From contig NZ_QEES01000007.1 in the NCBI RefSeq assembly GCF_003115775.1, forward strand, positions 1-64,000: DNA of 64,000 nucleotides, in the 5' to 3' direction. The notes under the pieces are model-generated. The model saw only the letters and a list, made by a program, of their open reading frames with translations. It ran no database searches and had not been told where the DNA came from. This document shows positions 11,256 through 20,387 of the stretch, piece after piece. This DNA comes from Cellulomonas sp. WB94. Its GTDB lineage: Bacteria; Actinomycetota; Actinomycetes; Actinomycetales; Cellulomonadaceae. Made by a program: the position numbers and the translations under genes. Positions within the stretch are counted from its first letter, which is position 1; every line of letters starts with the position of its first letter.

Positions 11256-12915
11256 CTGGAGCCGCCTGGTATGCGGAGATGGCCGAGACGCCGCCGAGTG
11301 CCAGGTCCACCCGATAAGCGCTGCCTGGAGACGTCACCTGGAAAGACCCGGCGATGGACCCGCTCTTCTGGGTGGAGACGCAGGCGGATGCCAGGCAGTT
11401 GGCGGGCCCGCTGGCAGTCGATCCGGCTCGGGTGATCGTCAGGCTCCCGGAGATCGTCGTCGTGCCCACCGTGATAGGTGGATATGTCGAACCCGCCGCC
11501 GTCCCCCAGGTCCAGGTCCCTTCGGTGGTCCCGGAGAGCGTGACCAGCGGCGCGTACGCCGTCCCGTTCCAGAGCTTGAGCGTCCCTGAACGCGTCGCGG
11601 GCGGTGAAGTCGCGGAGGCACCCGCCTCGGAGACCGCGAACTCTTTGAGGTTCGAGATCTCCCAGAGTCCGGAAGGGCCAACGACAGGAGCAAACGTCAG
11701 GACGTCGACCGCTCGCTTCACCGACGAGTGGGCGCACCCCGGTGCCGCAGCGCCGCAGATTCCAGGCGTCGACACACCGACGACATTCGCCGCTCCTGCC
11801 GAGCCGGAGATCCCCGACGCCGTGAGCAACGCGTTCGAGGAGAGGGTCGCCGTGGCGTTGCCGGGGCCCGAGATCGTGGCAGCGCTGCAGGGGCGGAACT
11901 CTCCAGCAGGACCTGTGGCAATCTGCACGGTGCCGGTGGCCGTCGGCAACGTGCACACCGCGCCGCTCGCCGCGACATCACCGTTGAGGCTGGCGCTCGA
12001 CGACGAGGCAGAGAACGCAGCCGGCGTCGGACTCAATGACCCGCCTGCGATCGTGTAGCTCTGTGAGTAGTTCCGGGTGCTTCCCGAGGTCGGGTCGCTG
12101 TTCGCTTCGAGAACCCTGCTCGTCACCACCCCGGAACCGAGAGCATCCTGAGCGCCTGCTCCAATACCAGTCGACATCAGTGCGACGGTCTGCTCGACCT
12201 CAAGGCTGCTGCTGACAGCGGGGAGTCCGAGGCTCCCGATGAGCGGGCCGACGATCGAAGTGTCAGTCGGGTCGAGCTGCGTGACGGTCAGATTGAAGGA
12301 GTCCGACCCCGCGCGCCCCGAGAACGCAGACTGACAGGGGCCTGAGAAGGGGTGCAGGGTGCTCACCAGGCAGCCGCCCGGCGAGAAGGTTGTCGATCGC
12401 TCCGCCGAGTAGGTGGTGGCGCCGCCGTGCTTCGTCCAGCTCGCGATCGACGTCAGGTTGTACGCATCAGTAGTGGTCGACTGCGTCACGTACTGCCGGA
12501 CCGTGTAGGTCGTGTTGCCCTGCACAGTGGTGCGCTGGCACGGCGACTGGCTGTTCACCACGAGGACTTCTGCCGGGACCGAAAGGACGGTTGCAGGGGG
12601 CGTGAATGTCTGGGCGAGGCCGACGGTGGTCACGTACGTGCTCGTGGCCGCCAGTCCGAGGGAAGTGTTGCACCCGCCAGGTGCGCCGGCGGTCACCGTC
12701 GCATACGGCAACGCGCGAAGGGACTCGATCGCCTCTGTCGCGAGAGCTGATCCGGACTGTCGCTGTCGGGACTGGGCCAGCGTTCCGAGCGCTGAGACCA
12801 CGAGGCCGAGCACCGTGGTCATCACTGCGACAACGATGAACATGGCGAGGATGATCTCGATGAGGGTGAACCCGTCGTCACCTAGGTCCCTGACGGTGCT
12901 CACGGAGCGTCTCAT
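11248..12915 (-). CDS. Large PilV-like minor prepilin
   Basis: A 555-aa protein with a canonical class III signal (GDDG|FTLIEIILAM, Glu at +5). It is much longer than ordinary minor pilins. The region after the pilin head is Ser/Thr/Gly/Ala-rich with beta-type repeats and scattered Cys, and resembles no domain I can name. ATG 12915 has GGAGGAGG just upstream, which fixes the start; the frame upstream is non-coding in character. With the two following genes it forms a coupled minor-pilin set, probably a tip complex or adhesin. Confidence 0.84.
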   Translation of the reverse strand: MRRSVSTVRDLGDDGFTLIEIILAMFIVVAVMTTVLGLVVSALGTLAQSRQRQSGSALATEAIESLRALPYATVTAGAPGGCNTSLGLAATSTYVTTVGLAQTFTPPATVLSVPAEVLVVNSQSPCQRTTVQGNTTYTVRQYVTQSTTTDAYNLTSIASWTKHGGATTYSAERSTTFSPGGCLVSTLHPFSGPCQSAFSGRAGSDSFNLTVTQLDPTDTSIVGPLIGSLGLPAVSSSLEVEQTVALMSTGIGAGAQDALGSGVVTSRVLEANSDPTSGSTRNYSQSYTIAGGSLSPTPAAFSASSSSASLNGDVAASGAVCTLPTATGTVQIATGPAGEFRPCSAATISGPGNATATLSSNALLTASGISGSAGAANVVGVSTPGICGAAAPGCAHSSVKRAVDVLTFAPVVGPSGLWEISNLKEFAVSEAGASATSPPATRSGTLKLWNGTAYAPLVTLSGTTEGTWTWGTAAGSTYPPITVGTTTISGSLTITRAGSTASGPANCLASACVSTQKSGSIAGSFQVTSPGSAYRVDLALGGVSAISAYQAAPVG

Positions 12916-12956
12916 CTGTCCTCCTCCCAACGTGGTCCGGATATCGCCAACGCGCC

Positions 12957-12994
12957 ATGGTGGAGCAGATGCGCTACGGCATCCGCTCCACCAT
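12957..12994 (-). terminator. Hairpin between pilA and the minor pilin genes
   Basis: A 16-bp stem (arms 12957-12972 and 12979-12994) with a 6-nt loop lies 28 nt after the pilA stop and 42 nt before the next start. In the minus-strand transcript the only imperfect position is a G-U pair, so pairing is full on that strand. There is no U run, so it may act as a leaky terminator or mRNA 3'-end stabiliser, letting major pilin be made in excess of minor pilins. Confidence 0.6.
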
Positions 12995-13021
12995 GACGGC
13001 GCGGTGTGACTACTACGACTA

Positions 13022-13465
13022 CTAGCAGGCGCCCTTCTTGAGCCCATCCTGGTTGTAGCTCCAGATACCTGCGCCAGCGATGGAGGCGCCCGGGTCGACC
13101 TGCACGCAGAAGTTGGTGCCATCCGTGACCGTGCCGCTTGTGGTGTTCTTCCCCGAGAGCTTGCCGCTCGTGGTGTAGACGGGTGTTCCAGCATCTGCGA
13201 GCGTCCACACGGGCGGAGTCACTGCTGCTGCCGTGACAGTGAGCGTCAGCGGAAGCGTTCCATCGACGTAGTACGCCGCGATCTCCTTGCCGATGGTGCT
13301 CACGTCCGCCTTGGCTGCGGTCTCGGCAGCCTTCTTGCGCTGGTTGAGGAAGACCGGGATCGCGATGGCCGCGAGGATGCCGATGATGATCATGACGACA
13401 AGGAGCTCGATCAGGGTGAAGCCCTGGTCCTTCTCCTTCATGGACTTCTGAATACGAGCGATCAC
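13022..13465 (-). CDS. pilA: Major type IV pilin
   Basis: A 147-aa type IVa pilin. The 15-residue basic leader ends at Gly15, and the mature protein starts FTLIELLVVMIIIGIL with Glu5 and the usual long hydrophobic alpha1 helix. The C-terminal part has Cys in TNFCVQ and a terminal KKGAC, giving the classical disulfide-bound D-region. It starts at GTG 13465 with GGGAG about seven bases upstream. A 186-nt upstream gap may contain its promoter, and a strong hairpin follows it. Its size and hairpin suggest it is the main fibre subunit. Confidence 0.93.
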   Translation of the reverse strand: MIARIQKSMKEKDQGFTLIELLVVMIIIGILAAIAIPVFLNQRKKAAETAAKADVSTIGKEIAAYYVDGTLPLTLTVTAAAVTPPVWTLADAGTPVYTTSGKLSGKNTTSGTVTDGTNFCVQVDPGASIAGAGIWSYNQDGLKKGAC

Positions 13466-13651
13466 GTGAGTGCTCCCGTTCGAGGTGTGCTGATGAGGTT
13501 GACTTCTACTTCAGTGCCGGCCAGGAGCCGGATCAGGGTGCTGCACCGACTTCATCGGTGACGACGGTCGCACCCTTGAGGCTCCGGGTCGCTGTGACGC
13601 GGAATTCACCCGGTCAGCCCAACGGTCAGGAGATCGGCCGCCGGATCGCCG

Positions 13652-14881
13652 CTACTTGATCAGGTCGAAGACGCCGAAGATCGGCATGTACATGGCGATG
13701 ATCATCGACCCGATGATGGCTCCGATCACGACTATCATGATCGGCTCGATGAGGCTTGTGAGCTGATCGGTCGTCGCCTCGACCTCTTGGTCGTAGAAGT
13801 CGGCGATCTTGTCAAGCATGGTGTCGAGCGCTCCTGTGTCTTCACCCACGGACATCATCTGGACGACCATGGGCGGGAACACGGGGTGCTGCGAGAGGGG
13901 ACCAGTCAGTGACTCGCCACGCCGCACGGACTCCCCGACTGCCTTCGACGCGTTCTCAATCACGACATTGCCGCTCGTCTCGCCAACGATGTCAAGCGCC
14001 TGAAGAATCGGCACGCCCGCGTGGATCATCGTGCCGAAGTTGCGGGTGAACCGTGAGACGGCGATCTTCTGGAACAGCTGGCCGAAGACGGGTGCCTTCA
14101 GTTTCCACGGATCGACCCGTGTGCGAACCCCATGGTCGTTCTTGTGCTTGCGCCACCAGGCAGCGAAGACGGCCAAGGCAATGACGAACGGGATGACTGT
14201 CCACTTCATGACCGTCGACATCATCATGAGGATGCGGGTCGGCAACGGCAGAGTCCCGCCGAGGGTGGTGAACATCGTGGCGAACACCGGAACGATGAAC
14301 AGCAGCATGCCGATGGTCGCGAGGATCGCGATAACGAAGACGACCACCGGGTAGGTCATGGCCGACTTGATCTTGCCATGCAGCTTGACCTCGGCCTCGA
14401 AGTTCTCCGCAACCGAGAGGAGCACCTGGTCGAGGAACCCGCCGACCTCGCCGGCCTTCACCATGTTGATCATGAGTGGCGGAAACACCGCGGCGTGCTT
14501 GCTGAGCGCCGCGGAGAACGAGATGCCGGTCTCGACATCGTTGCGCACCTGCGCGAGGACCTTGGCGAGAGGCTTCGACTCCGTCTGGTCCGCGAGGATC
14601 GCGAGGGCCCGGATCAGTGAGAGGCCTGCGTTGATCATGGTCGCGAGCTGACGCGCCATGATCGCGAGGTCCTTGAGGGTGATCTTCTCCCCGAAACCGG
14701 GGATCGAGATCTCGCGACTCATCCCGGTGTTCTTGACCTCGGCGATGGAGACGGGCGCGAGGCCCATCCCCTTGAGCCGACCGGCGACCGCGGCCTGGTT
14801 GTTCGCCTCGATGCGTCCCTTGACGAGGCTGCCGGTGCGGTCGCGGACCGCGTACTCGAAGACCTTCGTGTCGGTGGCCAT
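13652..14881 (-). CDS. pilC: Type IV pilus platform protein PilC (GspF family)
   Basis: A 409-aa inner-membrane platform protein. It shows two T2SSF repeats, each preceding membrane helices (MARQLATMINAGLSL and FTRNFGTMIHAGVPI), and ends in a hydrophobic helix with MPIFGVFDLIK. It couples the PilB and PilT motors to pilin loading and removal. ATG 14881 shares one base with the pilT stop (TGATG), so I use it rather than the longer frame. Confidence 0.95.
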   Translation of the reverse strand: MATDTKVFEYAVRDRTGSLVKGRIEANNQAAVAGRLKGMGLAPVSIAEVKNTGMSREISIPGFGEKITLKDLAIMARQLATMINAGLSLIRALAILADQTESKPLAKVLAQVRNDVETGISFSAALSKHAAVFPPLMINMVKAGEVGGFLDQVLLSVAENFEAEVKLHGKIKSAMTYPVVVFVIAILATIGMLLFIVPVFATMFTTLGGTLPLPTRILMMMSTVMKWTVIPFVIALAVFAAWWRKHKNDHGVRTRVDPWKLKAPVFGQLFQKIAVSRFTRNFGTMIHAGVPILQALDIVGETSGNVVIENASKAVGESVRRGESLTGPLSQHPVFPPMVVQMMSVGEDTGALDTMLDKIADFYDQEVEATTDQLTSLIEPIMIVVIGAIIGSMIIAMYMPIFGVFDLIK

Positions 14882-16395
14882 CAGAACGCCTGCATCCCGA
14901 GGCCCTGAGCGCCTCCGAGAGCCTGCATGCCGCCGACGCCCGCGGCGCCCTGCGACCCGCCGGAGAACCGCCCGGTGAGCCGGTTGAAGTCCTCGATGTG
15001 CTGGCACTTCTCGAGGCCGGTCTCGTACGAGATCTTGCCGACCTTGACGAGCTCGGCGAGGTGCTGGTCGAGGGTGTGCATGCCGAGCTGGGCGCCGGCC
15101 TGCATCGACGAGTAGATCTGGTGCGTCTTGCCCTCGCGGATGAGGTTGCGGATCGCGGGGGTCGCGATGAGCACCTCGGTCGCCACCACGCGTTCGGGTG
15201 AGTCGGCGCGCTTGCAGAGCGTCTGGCAGACGACGCCCTGGAGCGCGGCGGCGAGCTGGGTGCGGATCTGCGACTGCTGGTGGGACGGGAACACGTCGAT
15301 GATCCGGTCGATCGTCTGCGCGGCGTCCGACGTGTGCAGCGTCGCGAAGACGAGGTGACCGGTCTCGGCCGCCGTCAGGGCCACGGAGATCGTCTCGAGG
15401 TCACGCATCTCGCCCACCAGGATGATGTCGGGGTCCTGGCGCAGCACGTGCTTGAGCGCGGCGGCGAACGAGTGCGTGTCGGCGCCGACCTCACGCTGGT
15501 TGATGAGCGACTTCTTGTGCCGGTGGAGGAACTCGATCGGGTCCTCGACCGTCATGATGTGGTCTTCGCGGGTCCGGTTTGCGAGGTCGACGATCGCGGC
15601 GAGCGTCGTGGACTTGCCGGAGCCCGTCGGGCCTGTGACAAGGACCAACCCACGCGGCAGCCCGGCGAACGTCCCGACGACCGGCGGCACGCCGAGGTCC
15701 TCGAGCGCCTTGATCTCGTACGGGATGACGCGGAAGGCCGCGCCGATCGAGTCGCGCTGCTGGTAGAGGTTGACCCGGAACCGGGCCACACCGCGCACCG
15801 CGTAGGCGAAGTCGAGCTCGAGCTCGTCCTCGAACTTCTCACGCTGCTTCTGGGTCAAGATTGCGTAGATGCTGCGCTGGAGAGCCTCGCCGTTGAGGAT
15901 CGCGAAGCCCTCGAGCGCCTTGAGTGAACCGCTCTTGCGGATCATGGGCGGCGCGCCGGTCGTCAGGTGCAGGTCAGACGCACCGGCCTTGACCATGGCG
16001 ATGAGTGCCTCGTCGAGCGGCAGATCGTCCGGGTGGGCCTCCTGCGCCATGCCGATGCGGGCGGCGCGATCGCGACCCGCTGGCGGTGCGTGGGGCGTGG
16101 GTGGAGCGGGGGGCGCCGTCGGCTCCGGTCGCCGAGCGGCGGGCGCGGGCGGGGGAACCTGTGCGCTGCCGTTCGCGGGAGAAATCGTCGGCGTGTAGGC
16201 CGTCGCGGCCGGCTGGGGGTTGGCGACCGGCGCGCGGAGCTGCGGGGGCACCGCACCGGTGCTCTGCGACGGCACAGGCGAGTACACCGGCTGGGTCGGC
16301 CGGTCGGGCACAGCGCCGACCTGGGGACCGGCGGGCCGGTAGGGCGGCAGCGGCCGGGTCGGTTCCCCATTCGGGGCCTGGTATGGGTCGCTCAC
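14881..16395 (-). CDS. pilT: Pilus retraction ATPase PilT with N-terminal extension
   Basis: A 504-aa hexameric ATPase. The core from about residue 120 is classical PilT: GASDLHLTTGAPP, Walker A GPTGSGKST, the Asp box DIILVGEMRDLET, the His box GHLVFATLHTSDA and the PilT-specific AIRNLIREGK. It is about 150 residues longer than usual. The first ~115 residues are a Pro/Ala-rich disordered tract, and the last ~25 are Gly/Gln/Met-rich. It powers fibre retraction and twitching. It follows pilB by 138 nt and overlaps pilC by one base. Confidence 0.94.
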   Translation of the reverse strand: MSDPYQAPNGEPTRPLPPYRPAGPQVGAVPDRPTQPVYSPVPSQSTGAVPPQLRAPVANPQPAATAYTPTISPANGSAQVPPPAPAARRPEPTAPPAPPTPHAPPAGRDRAARIGMAQEAHPDDLPLDEALIAMVKAGASDLHLTTGAPPMIRKSGSLKALEGFAILNGEALQRSIYAILTQKQREKFEDELELDFAYAVRGVARFRVNLYQQRDSIGAAFRVIPYEIKALEDLGVPPVVGTFAGLPRGLVLVTGPTGSGKSTTLAAIVDLANRTREDHIMTVEDPIEFLHRHKKSLINQREVGADTHSFAAALKHVLRQDPDIILVGEMRDLETISVALTAAETGHLVFATLHTSDAAQTIDRIIDVFPSHQQSQIRTQLAAALQGVVCQTLCKRADSPERVVATEVLIATPAIRNLIREGKTHQIYSSMQAGAQLGMHTLDQHLAELVKVGKISYETGLEKCQHIEDFNRLTGRFSGGSQGAAGVGGMQALGGAQGLGMQAF

Positions 16396-16533
16396 GGTTC
16401 AGCCTCCACGTCGTCGCACACGCGTCCTGGGTGGTGCCGCGCCGCCGACGGCGGGCCGGGCACACCCATGAGCATTCATCGGTCCGGTTCCGCCCAGCCT
16501 TGAGCGATTTCCGGGGAACGGGTCACGCAGGAC

Positions 16534-18207
16534 TCAGGCCACGACGCGCAGGATCTCCTCGATCGAGGTCTGGCCCATGACGACCTTGATCCAGCCGTCG
16601 TCGCGGAGCTGGACCATGCCCTGCTTGCGCGCCATGAGGGCGATCTCTGCGGCCGAGGCGTGCGACACGGCGAGACGCTCGATCTCCTCCGACACGCGCA
16701 TCACCTCGTGCAGCGCGATACGCCCGCGGTAGCCCGTCTTGGAGCACGTCGCGCACCCGACCGGACGGTAGAGGATCGGCATCTCCTCCCCCGGCATCCA
16801 TGGGAAGCGGGCGCCCACGAGCTCGACCTCTGTCGGCTCGTACGGCTCCTTGCACTTGTCGCAGAGCTTGCGGGCGAGCCGCTGAGCGACGATGGCGTCG
16901 AGCGCCGAGCCGACGAGGAAGGGCTCGATGCCCATCTCGATGAGACGCGTGATGGCCGAGGGTGCGTCGTTGGTGTGCAGCGTGGACAGGACGAGGTGGC
17001 CGGTGAGGGCGGCCTCGATCGCGATCTGGGCAGTCTCGTGGTCGCGGACCTCACCGATGAGGACGACGTCGGGGTCGGACCGCAGGATCGAGCGCAGCGC
17101 ACTCGCGAACGTCAGGCCGGCCTTGGGGTTGACCTGGACCTGGTTGATCCCGTCGAGTCGGTACTCGACCGGGTCCTCGACCGTGATGACGTTGATCTCG
17201 GGGCGTGAGACGGCGTTGAGGGTCGCGTAGAGGGTCGTCGACTTGCCCGACCCCGTCGGCCCCGTCACCAGGATCATCCCGTAGGGCTTGGTGAACGACT
17301 CGTGATACGTCTCGTAGTTGTCGTCGAGGAACGACAGGTCCCGCAGGTCGAGGCTCGCCGTGGAGTTGTCGAGGATTCGCATGACGATCTTCTCGCCCCA
17401 CACCGTGGGGAGCGTCGCGACGCGGAGGTCGATCTTCCGGCCGTTGTGCACGACGGACATGCGGCCGTCCTGCGGCTTGCGCTTCTCCGCGATGTCGATG
17501 TCCGAGAGGATCTTCACGCGGCTGATCACGCCGCCCTGGATCTGCTTGGGCGACCGCTGCATCTCGTGGAGCACGCCGTCGATCCGGTACCGCACGCGCA
17601 GGTCGTGCTCGGCCGGCTCGATGTGGATGTCGGACGCTCGGTCGGTGATGGCCTGGCTCACGAGCAGGTTGACATAGCGGACGATCGGCGCGTCGTCGTC
17701 GACGTACTCGCCGACCTTCGCGGCCTCCGCCTCGGCGAGCGAGGCCTCCTCCTCGAACGCCGAGGACAGGTCCTCCATCTCGCCGTCCGAGCGGCAGTAC
17801 CGGTCGATCGCCCGCGCGAGGTTCTCGAACGTCGCGACGACGGGCGTCACGGGCATCCGCGACATCGTCCGGACGTCGTCGACCGCGACGACGTTGCCGG
17901 GGTCGGCCGTGGCGAGGATCAGCGTGCCGTTCTGGATCGCGATCGGCAGCACCGTGTAGCGCCGGCACAGCGCGGCGGGGACGGTCGCGACCGCCATGCG
18001 GTCCACCGGGTAGTCGTCGAGGTCGATGAACTCCATGCCGACCTGCCGCGCGAGCGCCGCCACGAGCTGACCCTCGGACAGGACCCCGATCTCGACGAGG
18101 GTGCGGCCCAGCGACTGCCCGCGTGCCACCTGCTCGTCCAGCGCCGCCATGAGCTGACCCTCGGTGACCAGCCCCTCGTCCAGCAGGATCTCGCCCAGTG
18201 CCTTCAC
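16534..18207 (-). CDS. pilB: Pilus extension ATPase PilB
   Basis: A 557-aa GspE/PilB-type motor that drives pilin polymerisation. Two N-terminal MshEN-like segments (KALGEILLDEGLVTEGQL and the similar GRTLVEIGVLSEGQL) are followed by the ATPase core with Walker A GPTGSGKST, Asp box DPDVVLIGEVRDHET, His box GHLVLSTLHTNDA and two zinc CxxC pairs (CDKC, CATC). GTG 18207 has AGAGGA six bases upstream. MshEN domains bind c-di-GMP in some PilB/MshE proteins; whether these do is not visible. It is the first gene of the pil run, 114 nt after aroE. Confidence 0.95.
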   Translation of the reverse strand: MKALGEILLDEGLVTEGQLMAALDEQVARGQSLGRTLVEIGVLSEGQLVAALARQVGMEFIDLDDYPVDRMAVATVPAALCRRYTVLPIAIQNGTLILATADPGNVVAVDDVRTMSRMPVTPVVATFENLARAIDRYCRSDGEMEDLSSAFEEEASLAEAEAAKVGEYVDDDAPIVRYVNLLVSQAITDRASDIHIEPAEHDLRVRYRIDGVLHEMQRSPKQIQGGVISRVKILSDIDIAEKRKPQDGRMSVVHNGRKIDLRVATLPTVWGEKIVMRILDNSTASLDLRDLSFLDDNYETYHESFTKPYGMILVTGPTGSGKSTTLYATLNAVSRPEINVITVEDPVEYRLDGINQVQVNPKAGLTFASALRSILRSDPDVVLIGEVRDHETAQIAIEAALTGHLVLSTLHTNDAPSAITRLIEMGIEPFLVGSALDAIVAQRLARKLCDKCKEPYEPTEVELVGARFPWMPGEEMPILYRPVGCATCSKTGYRGRIALHEVMRVSEEIERLAVSHASAAEIALMARKQGMVQLRDDGWIKVVMGQTSIEEILRVVA

Positions 18208-18321
18208 GGTGGGTCCTCTCGTCACGGTGCTGTGCTCCGACCGCACAGGTGCCATCAACCAGATCGGCACGCGAACGGGTGAGGGTAAGGATCCGCGGCG
18301 TGTTTCGCCGGATGGATTTCG

Positions 18322-19239
18322 TCAGGCGCGCGGTGCGGGGTCTGCCTGGGCGTCGACCTGCTCGAGCGCGTCGGCCAGCGCGGCCGCCATGGCGTCGACG
18401 GGCCCGGGGCGACCCGTCATGAGCCGCACCTGCTCGGCGGCCTGGTGCAGCAGCATGCGTTCACCGCCGACGACGGGGCCCCCGGCGCGCGCCCACGCGG
18501 CCGCGAGGGCAGTCGGGCGCGGGTCGTAGGCGACATCGAGGAGCACCCCGGTCGGTGCGACGGCGCCGTGCTCGGAGGCCCGCGCGGCGATCTGCGTCGC
18601 GAGGACGTCGGCGGCGTGCGGGGGCAGCGTCGAGACGACGAGGTCGGCGGACGTGATCTCGTGAGCGGCGGTGTCCGAGCTCACGTACCGCGGTTCGACT
18701 CCCATCCGGTGGGCGGCGCGCATGAGCCCACCGATCCGTCCGAGCGAGCGCACGTACACGACGGGCGTCGTGCACCCGAGCTGCGCGAGCGCTGCGAGCG
18801 TCGAGGCGGCGGTCGCACCACCGCCGAGCACCGCGGCGGTTCGCCGGGCCGACGCGACGGGGCCGGTGGTGAGCGTCTCCGCCAGCGCAGTGACGATCCC
18901 GTACACGTCGGTGTTGGCGCCGGTGAGCACCGGGCGGCCGCGCCCGGCCTGGACCAGCACGGTGTTGACGGCACCGACGACCTCGGCGAGCGGCTCGATG
19001 TGGTCGAGCAGCCCGATGACCGTCTGCTTGAGCGGCATCGTCAGGCTGAGCCCGGCCCACTCCCCCGTCAGCGACTCGAGGAATGCCGGCAGCTGCTCCT
19101 CCGTGACGTCCACGGCGTCGTACCGCCACGTGTCCAGGCCGAGCGCGGCGTAGGCGGCACGGTGCAGCACCGGCGAGAGCGAGTGCGCGATCGGGTGCCC
19201 GAGGACGGCGGCACGCCGTCCACCGCGCACGTCGGTCAC
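18322..19239 (-). CDS. aroE: Shikimate dehydrogenase
   Basis: A roughly 305-aa NADP-dependent enzyme reducing 3-dehydroshikimate. The substrate domain shows AVLGHPIAHSLSP and LSLTMPLKQ, where the Lys is catalytic. GGGATAAST is the nucleotide loop, and VGGERMLLHQAAEQ the C-terminal block. The start is uncertain: GTG 19239 makes a GTGA overlap with mltG, while GTG 19260 and GTG 19230 are also in frame. It is the last core gene before the pilus locus, with the other aro genes on the far side of it. Confidence 0.92.
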   Translation of the reverse strand: MTDVRGGRRAAVLGHPIAHSLSPVLHRAAYAALGLDTWRYDAVDVTEEQLPAFLESLTGEWAGLSLTMPLKQTVIGLLDHIEPLAEVVGAVNTVLVQAGRGRPVLTGANTDVYGIVTALAETLTTGPVASARRTAAVLGGGATAASTLAALAQLGCTTPVVYVRSLGRIGGLMRAAHRMGVEPRYVSSDTAAHEITSADLVVSTLPPHAADVLATQIAARASEHGAVAPTGVLLDVAYDPRPTALAAAWARAGGPVVGGERMLLHQAAEQVRLMTGRPGPVDAMAAALADALEQVDAQADPAPRA

Positions 19240-20387
19240 TTCCCGTTGGCCTTCTGCCACGCCCTCAGCTCGGCGACGTTCACGTTGTGCTCAGCAAGCG
19301 TCGTGGCGAACTTGGTCTCACCCGTGTCGAGGTTGACCGCTGTCCAGAACAGCCAGTCTCCTGGCGTCGGGTTGAGGACCGCATCGATCGACACCTCGCT
19401 CGGCGACGCGATCGGGTACGGCGGCAGACCGACCCGGTTCTCGAGGTTGAACGGGTTGTCGACCAGCTTGTCGTCGTTCGTCAGCGAGGTGCCTGGCCGA
19501 CCCAGCCCGTACGCGAGAGATGCGTCGATCTGCAGGCGCATGTCGATGTCGAGCCGGTTCTGGATCGCCTGGGCGATCTTCGCGCGGTCCTCGGGCGACT
19601 TGCCCTCCTCCTCGACGAGCGAGGCGCGGATGAGCGTGTCCTCCCACTTCGCCTGCGGGACCTGCTTGGCGGTGAGCACCTCGACGGTCTTGGCCACCAT
19701 CGGCGTGAGCACCGAGCTCGCCGTCGCACCGGGCTCGACCTGGTACGTGAGCGGGAACAGCCAGCCCTCGAGCTGACCACCGGCCTCCGCCGGCAGCCCC
19801 AGAGCGGCGGTGTCAGCCGCGGCCGCGTCGAGGTCTGCCGCGGGGATCCCGGTCGCGGTGGAGATCTTGGCGAGGATCTCCTTGACCGAGAGACCCTCCT
19901 GGATCGTGACCTTGAACGAGACTCGGCTCGCCGGGTTCAGCAGCGCAGAGACGGCGTCCGACGCCTTCATCTGCATGAAGAGCCGGTACGTCCCGGGCTG
20001 GATCGACGCCGCGGCAGGGTTCGCGTTGAACGCCTTCGTGAAGGCGCCCGCGGTGGCGACGACATCCGCCTTCTGGAGCGTCGCGCCGATCGCTGCGCCG
20101 CTGTCGCCGGTCGCGACGACGACGTCCACCGAGCCCTGGCCCGGGCCCGGGTAGTCCGTGACGGCCTTCTGGGAGCTCGTCGAGGAGAAGTCGATGCCGA
20201 GCACGCTGACGACGACGTACGCCGCCCCGCCGACGAGCGCGAGAGCCATGAGCAGAACCACCAGGCTCCGGCGGCGACGGCTGCGGCGTTCCTTGGCCTT
20301 GCGTGCCTTGCCCCGCTGGTGGGCCCGGCGGGACGGCAGGGGCTCCTCCTGGTGGTGAGCCGGGGCCCCGAGGAAGAGATCACTCAT
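19236..20387 (-). CDS. mltG: Endolytic transglycosylase MltG (YceG)
   Basis: A 383-aa single-pass membrane enzyme that cleaves nascent glycan strands and so limits peptidoglycan chain length. A basic cytoplasmic N-terminus (about 18-40), one helix at 41-63, a LysM-like subdomain, then the catalytic domain with Glu207 in LEGWLFPLTY and the late LPPYPIASPSEVSIDA block. ATG 20387 has GAGGGAC upstream and overlaps ruvX by 8 nt. The alaS-ruvX-mltG-aroE order is widely conserved in actinobacteria. Confidence 0.95.
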   Translation of the reverse strand: MSDLFLGAPAHHQEEPLPSRRAHQRGKARKAKERRSRRRRSLVVLLMALALVGGAAYVVVSVLGIDFSSTSSQKAVTDYPGPGQGSVDVVVATGDSGAAIGATLQKADVVATAGAFTKAFNANPAAASIQPGTYRLFMQMKASDAVSALLNPASRVSFKVTIQEGLSVKEILAKISTATGIPAADLDAAAADTAALGLPAEAGGQLEGWLFPLTYQVEPGATASSVLTPMVAKTVEVLTAKQVPQAKWEDTLIRASLVEEEGKSPEDRAKIAQAIQNRLDIDMRLQIDASLAYGLGRPGTSLTNDDKLVDNPFNLENRVGLPPYPIASPSEVSIDAVLNPTPGDWLFWTAVNLDTGETKFATTLAEHNVNVAELRAWQKANGK

